A stretch of DNA of 64,000 bases, from assembly GCA_035631655.1 (NCBI GenBank), contig DASQIH010000108.1, forward strand, positions 62,001 through 126,000. The letters are read 5' to 3'. Shown one piece after another: positions 8,343-16,724 of the stretch. The notes beneath the pieces were generated by a model. It had not been told where the DNA came from, did not search any database, and was given only the letters and a program-made list of their open reading frames with translations. Source of the DNA: Gp1-AA122 sp035631655. Lineage in GTDB: Bacteria; Acidobacteriota; Terriglobia; Terriglobales; Acidobacteriaceae. The position numbers were made by a program, and so were the translations under genes. The number at the start of each line of letters is the position of its first letter. Position 1 is the stretch's first letter.

Positions 8343-9017
8343 TTGCTCGAACTGGCACCTTCGATTTTGTCGGCAGACTTCGCGCGTCTGGGCGAGCAAG
8401 TCCGAAGTGCGACTGAGGGCGGCGCCTCGCTGATCCACGTGGACGTGATGGATGGCCACTTTGTGCCTAACATCACCATCGGACCGCCGGTTGTGAAATC
8501 GCTGCGCAAGGTGACGGATTTGCCCCTCGATTGTCACTTGATGATTGAGAATCCCGACCAGTACATCCCTGAGTTCGCGGAAGCTGGGGCGGATTGGATC
8601 TCGGTGCACCAGGAAGTTTGCCGGCACTTGAACCGCACGCTGCACCTGATTCGCAGTCATGGCTTGCTGGCCGGAGTTGTCATCAACCCTGCCACGCCGG
8701 TAGAGACGCTGAGTGAAGTGCTCAACATCGTGGATTACGTTCTGGTGATGTCGGTGAATCCGGGCTTCGGAGGACAGACGTTCATCCCGGCAGCTTTGCA
8801 TAAGATCCGACGCTTAGCAGAGTTCCGTGCCAACCGTGGGCTGAACTATCGCATCGAGGTAGATGGAGGGGTGGCTCTGGATACGGTGGCCGAGGTGGTT
8901 CGGGCCGGCGCCGAACTGTTGGTGGCAGGCAGCGCGATCTTCGGCCAGGGAGATCCCAAGGCGAACGCGCAAAAGCTGCTGAAGGCGGCCAATGAAGCCA
9001 CCATGCAGAAGGTATGA
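8343..9017 (+). CDS. rpe: Ribulose-phosphate 3-epimerase
   Basis: Interconverts ribulose-5-phosphate and xylulose-5-phosphate in the pentose phosphate pathway. The 224-residue length and TIM-barrel motifs match the family: LAPSILSADFARL at the start, HVDVMDGHFVPNIT with metal and catalytic residues, GVVINPATP, MSVNPGFGGQ (phosphate loop) and IEVDGGV. The start is TTG at 8343, placed two residues before the conserved APSILSAD; no ATG fits. The stop overlaps an ATG at 9014 in ATGA form, so the downstream bamD-like gene may be translationally coupled. Confidence 0.95.
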   Translation: MLELAPSILSADFARLGEQVRSATEGGASLIHVDVMDGHFVPNITIGPPVVKSLRKVTDLPLDCHLMIENPDQYIPEFAEAGADWISVHQEVCRHLNRTLHLIRSHGLLAGVVINPATPVETLSEVLNIVDYVLVMSVNPGFGGQTFIPAALHKIRRLAEFRANRGLNYRIEVDGGVALDTVAEVVRAGAELLVAGSAIFGQGDPKANAQKLLKAANEATMQKV

Positions 9018-9088
9018 AGGCACGCGTGGAGACGGTCTCTGACGCGTCCGATCGAGCGAAGCTCGCTGATATTCCCAAGGTAGGTGTT

Positions 9089-10603
9089 ATGTCCCGTCGT
9101 ACTCCGCTGGTTCTGGTGCTGGGGCTACTGCTGCTCCTTACCGCCGCCTGCACTAACAAGAAGGTCAACAACCCGCTGGCTAATGTCGGCTCCAAGCAAC
9201 CCGACAAGGTGCTGTTCGACCGCGCAATGGACGCCATGAAGCACAACCGCTTCGACGTGGCCCGGATGACCCTTCAGACCCTGATCAACACCTATCCCGA
9301 TTCAGAGTACATTGCCCGCGCCAAGCTAGCAGTCGGCGATGCCTGGTACGCGGAAGGCGGCACAACCGCGCTGACCCAGGCCGAGCTCGAATACAAGGAC
9401 TTCATCACCTTCTTCCCCAACATGCCCGAGGCGGCGGAAGCGCAGCTGAAGATCGCCAACATCCATTACCAGCAGATGGAAAAACCGGACCGCGACTTCA
9501 CGCACGCCCGGCGCGCGGAGGACGAATACCGGCAACTGATCCTGCAATTCCCCGACAGCAAGCTGGTGCCGGAGGCCAAGCAGCGCCTGCTCGAAGTACA
9601 GGAGGTGCTGGGGCAACGCGAGTTCATGATTGGCCGCTTCTATTACCTGCGCCAATCCTATCCGGCGGCGATTGCCCGCTTACAGTCGGTGATAGATCGC
9701 TACCCGCTCTTCAGCAACGCGGACGAAGCGTTATACATGCTGGGCGAATCCTATGAGGGACAGATCGCTAATGTTCGCGCCAGCCGTGCCAGAGAAGCCG
9801 ACAAAGCCAGGATGATCGAGGTGTTCAGCAAGAACGCGGCTGACGCTTATTCCCGAATTGTCACGCGTTACCCCGTGATGGCGCGTGCGGACGATGCCAG
9901 GAAGCGCCTGCAGGCTCTTCATCGGCCTGTTCCAACCCCCACCAAGGACGCGATTGCCCAGAACCAAAAAGAAGAGGAAAGCCGCCGGGGAACCGGCATG
10001 TTTGGCCGCTTGATGGGGAATTTTAGCCGCCATCCCGACGTGGCTGCGGCGACCAAGACCGGAGAACCAACCCTCGTGGATCCCAAGCCGGTGAGTGCTA
10101 CCGAGGTAGTACAATCCGAAACTCGAGCTATGCTGGGCACTGCCGCTCCGACTAACAAAGTCTCGGTAGAAACGATCAAAGGAGGAACGCCGCCCCCAAG
10201 CGAGGCGACCCCACGCTCCGATTCGCCCGCACCCCCAGCTAATCCGGGTACAGCCCCAGGTGCTCCAGCGAACGCACCGGCTGCTGATCCCGCTGCTAGC
10301 CCACGCAGCGCGACCGGCAGCAATTCGGAACAGGTCCCTGCGGACAACTCGGCGCAACCTTCCAACAACGGCATCCCGGAACTAAAGCCCAACGTTCCTG
10401 AGGACAACAGCCAGACGCCGCCTCCCGCCCAGCTCAATGAAATTCAACAGGGTTCACAGGACCAGCCTGCGGCGAGCGCGGGGGGTGCCAAGCCGGAAGA
10501 CACCAAGGCTGCTGATTCTTCCAGCAGCAAGCAAAAAGAGGACGACTCCAACGTATCCTCCAGTAAGAAGAAGAAAAAGAAGCACAAGCTGCTCCCGTTC
10601 TGA
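9089..10603 (+). CDS. bamD: BamD-like outer membrane assembly lipoprotein with long tail
   Basis: Predicted component of the outer-membrane beta-barrel assembly machinery. I chose the ATG at 9089 (good AAGGTAGG upstream) because it gives a compact lipoprotein signal with lipobox LTAAC, lipidated C21; an ATGA-coupled start at 9014 exists but would bury the signal. Residues 40-290 hold five TPR-like repeats typical of BamD (RFDVARMTLQTLINTYPDS, AELEYKDFITFFPN, EDEYRQLILQFPDS, AIARLQSVIDRYP). Family members are usually about 250-300 residues. Here a 200-residue Pro/Ala/Ser-rich disordered extension follows, ending in a Lys run and HKLLPF. That tail resembles the end of the SurA-like protein at 35156. 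Confidence 0.85.
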   Translation: MSRRTPLVLVLGLLLLLTAACTNKKVNNPLANVGSKQPDKVLFDRAMDAMKHNRFDVARMTLQTLINTYPDSEYIARAKLAVGDAWYAEGGTTALTQAELEYKDFITFFPNMPEAAEAQLKIANIHYQQMEKPDRDFTHARRAEDEYRQLILQFPDSKLVPEAKQRLLEVQEVLGQREFMIGRFYYLRQSYPAAIARLQSVIDRYPLFSNADEALYMLGESYEGQIANVRASRAREADKARMIEVFSKNAADAYSRIVTRYPVMARADDARKRLQALHRPVPTPTKDAIAQNQKEEESRRGTGMFGRLMGNFSRHPDVAAATKTGEPTLVDPKPVSATEVVQSETRAMLGTAAPTNKVSVETIKGGTPPPSEATPRSDSPAPPANPGTAPGAPANAPAADPAASPRSATGSNSEQVPADNSAQPSNNGIPELKPNVPEDNSQTPPPAQLNEIQQGSQDQPAASAGGAKPEDTKAADSSSSKQKEDDSNVSSSKKKKKKHKLLPF

Positions 10604-10877
10604 ATTTTCCACGGAAACTCCGGTCAATCCCCGTGTTTGACAGGGTGGGATCCGCATTTTGCGGAGAAACTGAGCTATATCTCTGCTCTGCTGGCGGGAA
10701 AAGCTGTTTTCTTGGGGATTTCTTGCCGGTTTTGCCTGTACAACACCACAAATCAAGGCAATTCCATACCCAAAAGGGCTGGGAGTGACTGACCGCTCGT
10801 AACCTGCTTAGTCACGCATTCACATTGACTTACCCCCTGGGACACGTTAATTTCGGCTCATCCCTAAGGAAACAGCC

Positions 10878-12869
10878 TTGGCGCGGAAAATCCTGCTCGC
10901 AGATGACAGCGTAACCGCCCAGAACATGGGCCGAAAGATCCTCACCGATGCCGGTTACGAAGTGGTTACGGTCAACAATGGGTCCGCCGCCCTTAAAAAG
11001 ATCTCGGAAACTCACCCGGACTTAATCGTACTCGACGTGTACATGCCAGGGTACAGTGGCCTGGAGGTCTGCCAGAGGGTCAAGGAGTCCCGCGATAGCG
11101 CGCAAATCCCGGTGCTGCTGACTGTCGGCAAGCTGGAACCGTTCAAGCAGGAAGAGGCCCGCCGGGTGCGAGCTGACGCTTTCATCATCAAGCCTTTTGA
11201 AGCCACGGAGCTTTTAGCTGCTCTCGGCAAACTCGAAGACAAGCTTGCGCCTCCGGAGCGTTCCCGGGAGAGCCATTCCTCTGCCGCCACGATGGCCAGC
11301 TTCGAGCGCCTGGTGGCGCAGAGTGCTCCCAAGTATGGGGACGAAGAATCGGGATGGAAAGCACGGCTTAAGATTCCCAAAGGTACTTCCGTCGAAGCCG
11401 GGCCCGAGCCGGAGCCGGCTGCGCCGATGGCTTCCACAAGCTTCCGCGACGTCACGGAAGAAGAACCAAAATCACTGTCGGGAACGAACCCTCCGGGTGT
11501 ACCGGTCATGGAGCGGCCGATTCCGGCAGGCATTCCCCAGGACATTACTGCTGACGAGATTGCGGCCATCAGCGCCGCGGCGGCGCGGGTAAGCATGGGA
11601 CTGAGCGTGGGTCAAGAGTTCGAGCGGATGGCGTCGCGAGCCCAGTCGGCCGCTAAAGAATCGGCCGAAAGAACCGCAGAGGCTCAGGAAACGAAGGCCT
11701 CGCCCGCAAGCCGAGGCGCTACCCAGGCAACCGGTTCCGCGACGGCTTCGCCTGGTGTCGAAACTCGCCCGTATCCCGCACCGGAGATGACAACGCCGGC
11801 AGAAATTACGCCAAGAGAATCGCCCGAGACTTCCCTGCAGGAGTCACAAGGCCAACCAGCTACTCAGGCCGGACCTGCTCCACAGCGCGTCGAAGCCGAA
11901 GCCGCGCTACCGGCCATCGAATCGAGCAATGGAAACAACGTTTATCCCGACAGCTCGCGAATCTCCGAGTCCCCGGCTCCTGCCGCGAACGAGCCTGCTG
12001 CTGACCCTGCAACAGTTGCCGTGGTGGCGGCCAAGGACGGCGTAACCACCGGAGTAGGGCATCGCTGGATTGCAGAAGAAATGGCAGTTGACGCCCATGA
12101 GGCCGTGCTGGCACTGGAGCGGGAGATGCAGAAAGCATACGCGGCGTTCGCCGCGGCAGAGCACGCAGCAGCAGAGCCTTATGAGGCCGCTCCAGTAGAC
12201 AGAGATGACGAACCCACCTTCGCTACCATGGCGCCTCCGCCGATCGGCAGCCCTGTGCCAGTCGCCGAGGGGTCGAAAGCTGAGGAGGCGGAAAGACCGC
12301 GTGACATTCCTCCCGAGAAGGAAGAAACTTTGGCTGCGTCCGCGAGTTTTCAGGAGATCCGCCCGACAGAAATTTCCCCGCCGCCTGCTGCACCTTTCCC
12401 GCCTCCGGCAGCTGACGCGGAGGAATCCAGGCACGCGGTTGCGGCCTTCGGCGAGCCACAGCCTTTCGGCGGATTCGAACCACAAGCTGAGGCAGCTTCT
12501 GTTCCCTCTGTTTTCGAGCCGACCAGCGAAGCAGCCGTGCCCTCGGAATCAAGCGACCAGCGCCCCGCTGAAATGGCCGCGGCTGCCGCTGCCGCGTGGG
12601 CGAAAGACATTCGGGAGCCGTCGGCTTCAGAGGGCGTCCTCGGCAACGATTTGCAGAATGAACTGACGGAGTCTAAGCCTTCTAAGGGCTTGAAGAAGGA
12701 GGAAGCCAAGACTGAGCCCGAAGCTAAAGCGCGCGCGGCGGCAGCCTCCGCTGACAGCTCATCTTCCACCGATACCAACCTCGCCAGCATCGTCGACAGC
12801 ATGCTCGCCGAACTGAAACCCAAGTTGATGGCCGAGCTAGCAAAAAAGCTAGAGAAGAAAAAAGAGTAG
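10878..12869 (+). CDS. Response regulator with long disordered tail
   Basis: 663 residues. Residues 1-125 are a CheY-like receiver with acidic pair D9-D10, phospho-acceptor D53 (LIVLDVYMP), T82 and K105 (IIKPFEA), so it should be phosphorylatable. The remaining 530 residues are rich in Ala, Pro, Glu and Ser with no recognisable output domain. The exception is a short C-terminal amphipathic segment, LASIVDSMLAELKPKLMAEL, followed by a Lys/Glu tail. The start is TTG at 10878 with AAGGA seven bases upstream. No histidine kinase is adjacent. The layout (receiver, flexible linker, terminal helix) suggests a scaffold or localisation protein rather than a DNA-binding regulator. That is inference. 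Confidence 0.8.
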   Translation: MARKILLADDSVTAQNMGRKILTDAGYEVVTVNNGSAALKKISETHPDLIVLDVYMPGYSGLEVCQRVKESRDSAQIPVLLTVGKLEPFKQEEARRVRADAFIIKPFEATELLAALGKLEDKLAPPERSRESHSSAATMASFERLVAQSAPKYGDEESGWKARLKIPKGTSVEAGPEPEPAAPMASTSFRDVTEEEPKSLSGTNPPGVPVMERPIPAGIPQDITADEIAAISAAAARVSMGLSVGQEFERMASRAQSAAKESAERTAEAQETKASPASRGATQATGSATASPGVETRPYPAPEMTTPAEITPRESPETSLQESQGQPATQAGPAPQRVEAEAALPAIESSNGNNVYPDSSRISESPAPAANEPAADPATVAVVAAKDGVTTGVGHRWIAEEMAVDAHEAVLALEREMQKAYAAFAAAEHAAAEPYEAAPVDRDDEPTFATMAPPPIGSPVPVAEGSKAEEAERPRDIPPEKEETLAASASFQEIRPTEISPPPAAPFPPPAADAEESRHAVAAFGEPQPFGGFEPQAEAASVPSVFEPTSEAAVPSESSDQRPAEMAAAAAAAWAKDIREPSASEGVLGNDLQNELTESKPSKGLKKEEAKTEPEAKARAAAASADSSSSTDTNLASIVDSMLAELKPKLMAELAKKLEKKKE

Positions 12870-12904
12870 GCGGTAAGCTCGGGCTCTAGGTACGAGGTCG
12901 GGTG

Positions 12905-12997
12905 CCCCACGTTTGCGCTTATTGCAAACGTGGGACTGACGAACACGCCTGGTGAGTGCAGCCCCACCCTTCGCCAGGAACTGGAAAAGTGGGGCAT
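12905..12997. terminator. Hairpin pair between convergent genes (GTGCCCCACGTTTGCG repeat)
   Basis: An 11-bp perfect stem CCCACGTTTGC/GCAAACGTGGG (12906-12916 and 12924-12934) is followed by a second stem GCCCCAC/GTGGGGC ending near 12996. No T-run follows. They lie between the ends of the response-regulator gene and the DUF1326 gene and may terminate both. The first hairpin is a dispersed repeat with copies at 13791 and 55050. Confidence 0.65.
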
Positions 12998-13001
12998 CCG
13001 G

Positions 13002-13721
13002 TTAGTAGCCCATCGAGGCTTTCTGAGCTGGAACGTCCTTCGAGGTCATGTCGAAGGTGAGCATAAATCCGTTCGTGCCCTTGAATTCATAAGCGTTGGG
13101 GCCTTCCCGATAGGCTTCAATCTCATTGGGCATCATGACGAAGCCATCGTTGCGCGGCGTTCCCCAGTACTTGACGTTCTTCAGCACCGCAGGTTCATCG
13201 GTCATGCCCTGAAATCGTTTCAGCCTGACCTCGGCAGTTTTGCCGCCGTTGAGGGTGGCATGCGCCTGGTCCTTGTCGAACGTCCAGGTATCGATGTTGC
13301 CTTCGGCCGTCGTCAACGATTTCCACTTCACGGGGAAGACGTGGCCGATGATCTCGCCCAAAGCCTGCCGCTGTTCCGGAGTGGTAGCTTTGTCGAAGGT
13401 GACCTGGGCCCAGTCCATCTGGCCTTGGGAGAAGTCGCCGCCGAGATCGCCGTTGATCCAGAACTTGGCGCCGGTGAGCTCGGTTTTGCCGTAGTGGCCC
13501 TGATTGACTTTGTAGGCGTTGTTGAATTTGCAGTAGTGTTCGACCTTGCCGTGCTCGTGGTGTCCCGCGGGGTGCGCGTTGAAATAGCACATGCAGAATT
13601 GCGGACAACTGCAGGCCTCAATCGCCGTAGCGTTGATGGCCCAGTCCGGCGTCGGCCCAGCTGTGTGACCCACGGAAATGCCGAGCAAGGCAATGACAGT
13701 TAACAATACGACTCTACGCAT
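13002..13721 (-). CDS. Secreted DUF1326 domain protein
   Basis: A 239-residue protein with a signal peptide (MRRVVLLTVIALLGISVGHTAG). The ATG at 13721 has a strong GGAGGGGGTGAG site, so the upstream in-frame extension is not used. The mature protein opens with WAINATAIEACSCPQFCMCYFN, the CxCPxxC-type motif that marks DUF1326; a metal-binding or redox role is plausible but unproven. The downstream pattern (TFDKDQAHATLNGGKTAEVRLKRFQG, KYWGTPRNDGFVMMPN) matches the rest of the family. It is single, between two copies of the GTGCCCCACG hairpin repeat. Confidence 0.85.
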   Translation of the reverse strand: MRRVVLLTVIALLGISVGHTAGPTPDWAINATAIEACSCPQFCMCYFNAHPAGHHEHGKVEHYCKFNNAYKVNQGHYGKTELTGAKFWINGDLGGDFSQGQMDWAQVTFDKATTPEQRQALGEIIGHVFPVKWKSLTTAEGNIDTWTFDKDQAHATLNGGKTAEVRLKRFQGMTDEPAVLKNVKYWGTPRNDGFVMMPNEIEAYREGPNAYEFKGTNGFMLTFDMTSKDVPAQKASMGY

Positions 13722-14208
13722 AAGACTCACCCCCTCCGGGTGCAGGATTATGTACCCGGAAGCGGCGTTGCGCAAGACTGCACCATAGTGCCCCACGTTT
13801 GCGTCTTTGGGAAACGTGGGAGTGCCTAAATCCAACGTCCCTCTTAGCCACTGAAACTGGCCATGCGGCGGAACCACTGCAGCGCAAGGTCCCGGGCGAA
13901 CTGGTCGAGCGGCATGCGCGGCCAGGGACGACGTCTGCGACCGGGCGGCCCGGCCATGAAGCGGCGGCTGTGAGTCTCGCGCCAGCGCTGATGGAAGTAG
14001 CAGAAGAGCGCTTTAGATGATCTGTGGCCGCGAAGAGAAAGGGACTCCAAAATCTCTGAATTGGCGGCACTTGGAAGCAAAGTATTGGAACGGAAGACGC
14101 ACAATTGTGCAAACAATTACTCATTTCGTGGTTTGCTTTCCGTAAGCCGAGTTCTTTAGCGCCAGGTTTTGGCACCGGGCGTGCACTTAGCTCATGCGGA
14201 TGAATGCC
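13722..14208. other. Intergenic, no supportable gene
   Basis: It holds the ribosome-binding site of the DUF1326 gene, a copy of the GTGCCCCACG hairpin (13791-13820) and about 370 bases with open frames on both strands but no convincing start or family motif. A minus-strand frame reading HSRRFMAGPPGRRRR may be decayed sequence. Confidence 0.5.
13788..13824. repeat. GTGCCCCACGTTTGCG hairpin repeat (copy 2)
   Basis: Stem CCCACGTTT/AAACGTGGG (13792-13800 and 13812-13820) with flanks matching the copy at 12900-12939 (AGTGCCCCACGTTTGCG on the left). Confidence 0.8.
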
Positions 14209-14523
14209 ATGAAGACCACATTATTGGTGTTATGCCTTCTTTGTGCCACGGCGGCGTTTGGACAAGCGATAACTGGAACCGGGGCGTTGAGCAGCGAACC
14301 ATACATTCTTCAGTTTCCCACTCATCCCGGACACGCTACACAACGGCCGCTGGCACCGGCGCAGAGTCTGCTGGAAACGTCGGCTCTGGTTTATGCGCGG
14401 GGCGTGAGACCGTTATGGGAGGTCGCGAAGGCGTCAGAACTCATTCCGCTGGGGGATGCGGCGCGCATCCTGCGAAAAGAGCACGGAACGGCGACGAAGG
14501 CCCGCGTGATTTGGGAAAATTAA
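14209..14523 (+). CDS. Small secreted protein with LGDxAR...KARVxWEN tail
   Basis: A 104-residue predicted exported protein. The signal peptide is MKTTLLVLCLLCATAAFGQ; ATGs at 14194 and 14200 are alternative starts and no clear ribosome-binding site decides between them. The mature protein is short and ends in IPLGDAARILRKEHG...KARVIWEN. The same tail appears at the end of the pilin-like gene at 20053 and in broken form at 20522, and similarity with the 20053 copy continues past the stop codon at DNA level (TGGGAAAATTAA). I believe this is a lineage-specific acidobacterial small-protein family. Function unknown. The tail may be an interaction or sorting element. Confidence 0.65.
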   Translation: MKTTLLVLCLLCATAAFGQAITGTGALSSEPYILQFPTHPGHATQRPLAPAQSLLETSALVYARGVRPLWEVAKASELIPLGDAARILRKEHGTATKARVIWEN

Positions 14524-14660
14524 ATTTGGGATTTGCCTGACGCTCTGGGCAGGTTCTGAAGACGCCCCCTGATCCGAATCACGATTTCGCAAAGCTGGGC
14601 TCCTTCCCTGGCCACCCGCCTGCGTGAGCCCACAAATAAACTTAGTCTGATGGACAAAAG

Positions 14661-15419
14661 CTATTTTGACTTGGCATGCAGCGCCTGGCGTGTAGCCTCA
14701 AGCGTGCTGAGGAGCGATTCCTTGGGGAGCTTTTGGATGATGGGTTCAATGGCCCAGCCCAGCCCAAATGGCACGTCGCGCGTCAGCGAAATCGCGCGAC
14801 ACTCAACGTACACCCCGCTGTCACGCTCCTCGAATCGCCAATAGGAATACAGGCGCCACAGGAATCCGTAACCGCTATCGGGCGGCAACACTCGCTCTTC
14901 TCGGGTTCCGGGATTTTGCACCTCGGCAATCCGTGTCGTGTACGAGCGGCAGAGCCATCGCTTTCGGCCCAGAGGACGATAATGCACGTCATGATCGGTG
15001 TCGAGGACCACGGTGATAATTTTCTTCTTCAGAAGCCGCAGATAAATCTGAAAATCGTTGTCGTGGCGGCTGAGCAGCTTTGAGTCAATCACATCGGGTT
15101 TGTAGATGCTCTTGTGGCGATCGTAGTCCTGGATCAATGCCAATAAGTCTTCGAGGCGTGAATCAGGAATGAAAGCGGCGCCGATCCAGTCGTGGATTAA
15201 ACCGTTAGGCACTTTGACCGGTCCTCGACCAGACCAGAATTGCGCCGCCACCTGTCCTCCGCGGACCTGCTGAGCGCGCTGTGAATCCAAGTCAGACCAG
15301 AGGAACGGGCCACTGCCATGCAGCGTCTGGTCCATGGCGACTTCGGACTCGTGAATGTAGGAACCAAACGCCGCCACGGTTTCAGGCTTCAACTGCACAG
15401 GCTTGGCAGTTTGCACCAT
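14661..15419 (-). CDS. Conserved hypothetical protein, possible START/SRPBCC fold
   Basis: A 252-residue cytosolic protein without signal peptide. I chose the ATG at 15419 (MVQTAKPVQLKPETV); the upstream in-frame part is highly basic and unlikely. The pattern GLIHDWIGAAFIPDSRLEDLLALIQDYDRH, followed by VLDTDHDVHYRPLGRKRWLCRSYTTRI, RLYSYWRFEERDSGVYVECRAISLTRDVPFGL and WAIEPIIQKLPKESL, resembles SRPBCC/START-like lipid- or ligand-binding proteins, where the last helix packs over the sheet. This is a weak structural guess from the spacing of the strands. No partner gene is adjacent. Confidence 0.7.
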   Translation of the reverse strand: MVQTAKPVQLKPETVAAFGSYIHESEVAMDQTLHGSGPFLWSDLDSQRAQQVRGGQVAAQFWSGRGPVKVPNGLIHDWIGAAFIPDSRLEDLLALIQDYDRHKSIYKPDVIDSKLLSRHDNDFQIYLRLLKKKIITVVLDTDHDVHYRPLGRKRWLCRSYTTRIAEVQNPGTREERVLPPDSGYGFLWRLYSYWRFEERDSGVYVECRAISLTRDVPFGLGWAIEPIIQKLPKESLLSTLEATRQALHAKSK

Positions 15420-15556
15420 AGTGTGCGACCTGCTTCGAATCGTGACCCGCCTGTTTTTGGTTGTCAAGCAGGCCCGGCGGCGCACGGTATCTTAGCGTAG
15501 AGGTGCCGTTCATCCGGTGGCCTAGGTGATTATGCTCGGCAAGGACAGAAGAAGTC

Positions 15557-15594
15557 CAAAAAGCGAAGAGGCGAGTCGCGATGAGACCCGCCTC
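15557..15594 (-). terminator. Rho-independent terminator of cspA-like gene
   Basis: On the minus strand a GAGGCGGGT/ACTCGCCTC stem (15594-15586 with 15576-15568, one G-T pair, nine-base loop) is followed by TTCGCTTTTT. It lies 16 bases after the cold-shock gene stop. Confidence 0.8.
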
Positions 15595-15609
15595 CGCCAA
15601 AGTTGAGAT

Positions 15610-15810
15610 TTAGAGCGCCTGAACGTTCTCCGCCTGCCAACCCTTCGGACCCTTGGTGACTTCGAATTGCACCGCCTGGCCTTCCTGAAGGCTCTTGAAT
15701 CCGCCTGCCTGGATGGCTGAAAAATGCACGAAAACATCTTCACCCGACTGCCGGCTGATGAAGCCGTAGCCTTTGGCATCGTTAAACCACTTTACTGTTC
15801 CTTGTTCCAT
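15610..15810 (-). CDS. cspA: Cold shock protein
   Basis: A 66-residue single-domain nucleic-acid-binding beta barrel of the CspA family. The RNP1 motif is KGYGFISR (residues 13-20) and RNP2 is VFVHFSAI, with the expected MEQGTVKWFNDAKG start and the end KGPKGWQAENVQ. It binds single-stranded RNA/DNA and prevents secondary structure, typically acting as an RNA chaperone or antiterminator. The leader upstream is long, 750 bases to the next gene, which would allow a structured cold-shock 5' UTR. A terminator follows. It faces away from an RRM-protein gene set, and a DEAD-box helicase lies 2.2 kb further on. Confidence 0.95.
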   Translation of the reverse strand: MEQGTVKWFNDAKGYGFISRQSGEDVFVHFSAIQAGGFKSLQEGQAVQFEVTKGPKGWQAENVQAL

Positions 15811-16565
15811 TTGTTTGCTTTTGTGTTCCTTTGTGAATTTACGCTGGAAGGAGTCGGAAGAAACTTGCGCAGGTTACTGGCTGTTAAGGCGAGAGCTGCT
15901 CACGACCGATTCGGTCTCACGTACAGGCTCAAGACTACACGGCTTGCGAGAGTTTAGCAACCGAATCACTCCAAGCACAGGAGTTCCGCTTCTAGCAGGA
16001 AGCGAGCATCGCCTTATTCCTGAACACCCGGTTTGCATGGTACCTGAGCGCACGAGGCCGTTGGTTTTTCCGGGCCGGTTATCGGTTCTCTGACGAGTCG
16101 ACCGCCTCCTAGCGGGGAAAAACGGCGGGCTGGTTCAGATCCGAGCCGGAGCTTCCGCGCCGCCCACTCAGGCGCGGCTCCCAGCGCCGGCTCAGCTGCT
16201 GTCCAGCAGTGCCTTCCAGGGCAGAGGCGCGGGCAAAGTAGCCATCTCGCAAATCGAGTCGTCAATAGTCGACGCCCTGAGAATTAGGGCTTTCTGGAAA
16301 TAAAGAGTAATATGGAAACAGCAACAACGATGTTCGTGGATTCACACTCTTAACCTCGAAGACACACCAAAAAGCTTGCGCCTTCGCGATTGAGAAATAA
16401 CTCCGGAAGGCGTTTGCGCGTGTGCTCTAGTTCTCCGAAACAGTCAGCCGCAATCAGAAGTCCCGGGCTAGGCAACTCTTTAACTGCAGATTCACCTACA
16501 CAGGATTTCGCGGGAGCGCGAGTCCACTTCCAATCGCATAATACGTAGTTCCACAGGAGCTGACC
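15811..16565. other. Long intergenic region between cspA and RNA-binding gene set
   Basis: 755 bases without a supportable gene between divergent transcription units. It should contain both promoters. A small hairpin GCCCT/AGGGC followed by TTTCTGG is at 16273-16293. No motif could be assigned to a cold box by eye. Confidence 0.6.
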
Positions 16566-16724
16566 ATGTCAGGGATCAACGGCGACAAGTCGAGATTTAA
16601 CCGGCAACGGAAGCAGAAGATCGCTCGGCGCCAGCGAAATCGAGTACTACTCCGGAATCTTGCAGAGCCAGGAAAGTTGCCGGTTGCGGCAGCTGCTACG
16701 AAGCCGAAAGAGAGGATCGCATGA
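16566..16724 (+). CDS. Small basic protein, 52 aa
   Basis: Reads MSGINGDKSRFNRQRKQKIA followed by RRQRNRVLLRNLAEPG and a short tail. The ATG is preceded by AGGAG at six bases, and the stop overlaps the next start as ATGA (16721-16724); both strongly support translation. The N-terminal 30 residues are almost entirely basic or polar and helical, which suggests RNA or ribosome binding. I recall similar short proteins in acidobacterial genomes but cannot verify this here. It heads a four-gene set with a degenerate receiver and an RRM protein. Confidence 0.75.
   Translation: MSGINGDKSRFNRQRKQKIARRQRNRVLLRNLAEPGKLPVAAAATKPKERIA

Noticed and set aside
9014..9088. Use of the ATGA-coupled start for the BamD-like gene
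   Set aside because: It would place 25 charged residues before the lipoprotein signal; the ATG at 9089 has a better ribosome-binding site and signal layout.
13844..14116. Minus-strand frame reading HSRRFMAGPPGRRRR
   Set aside because: Considered as a decayed gene, but no family could be named and start signals are lacking.
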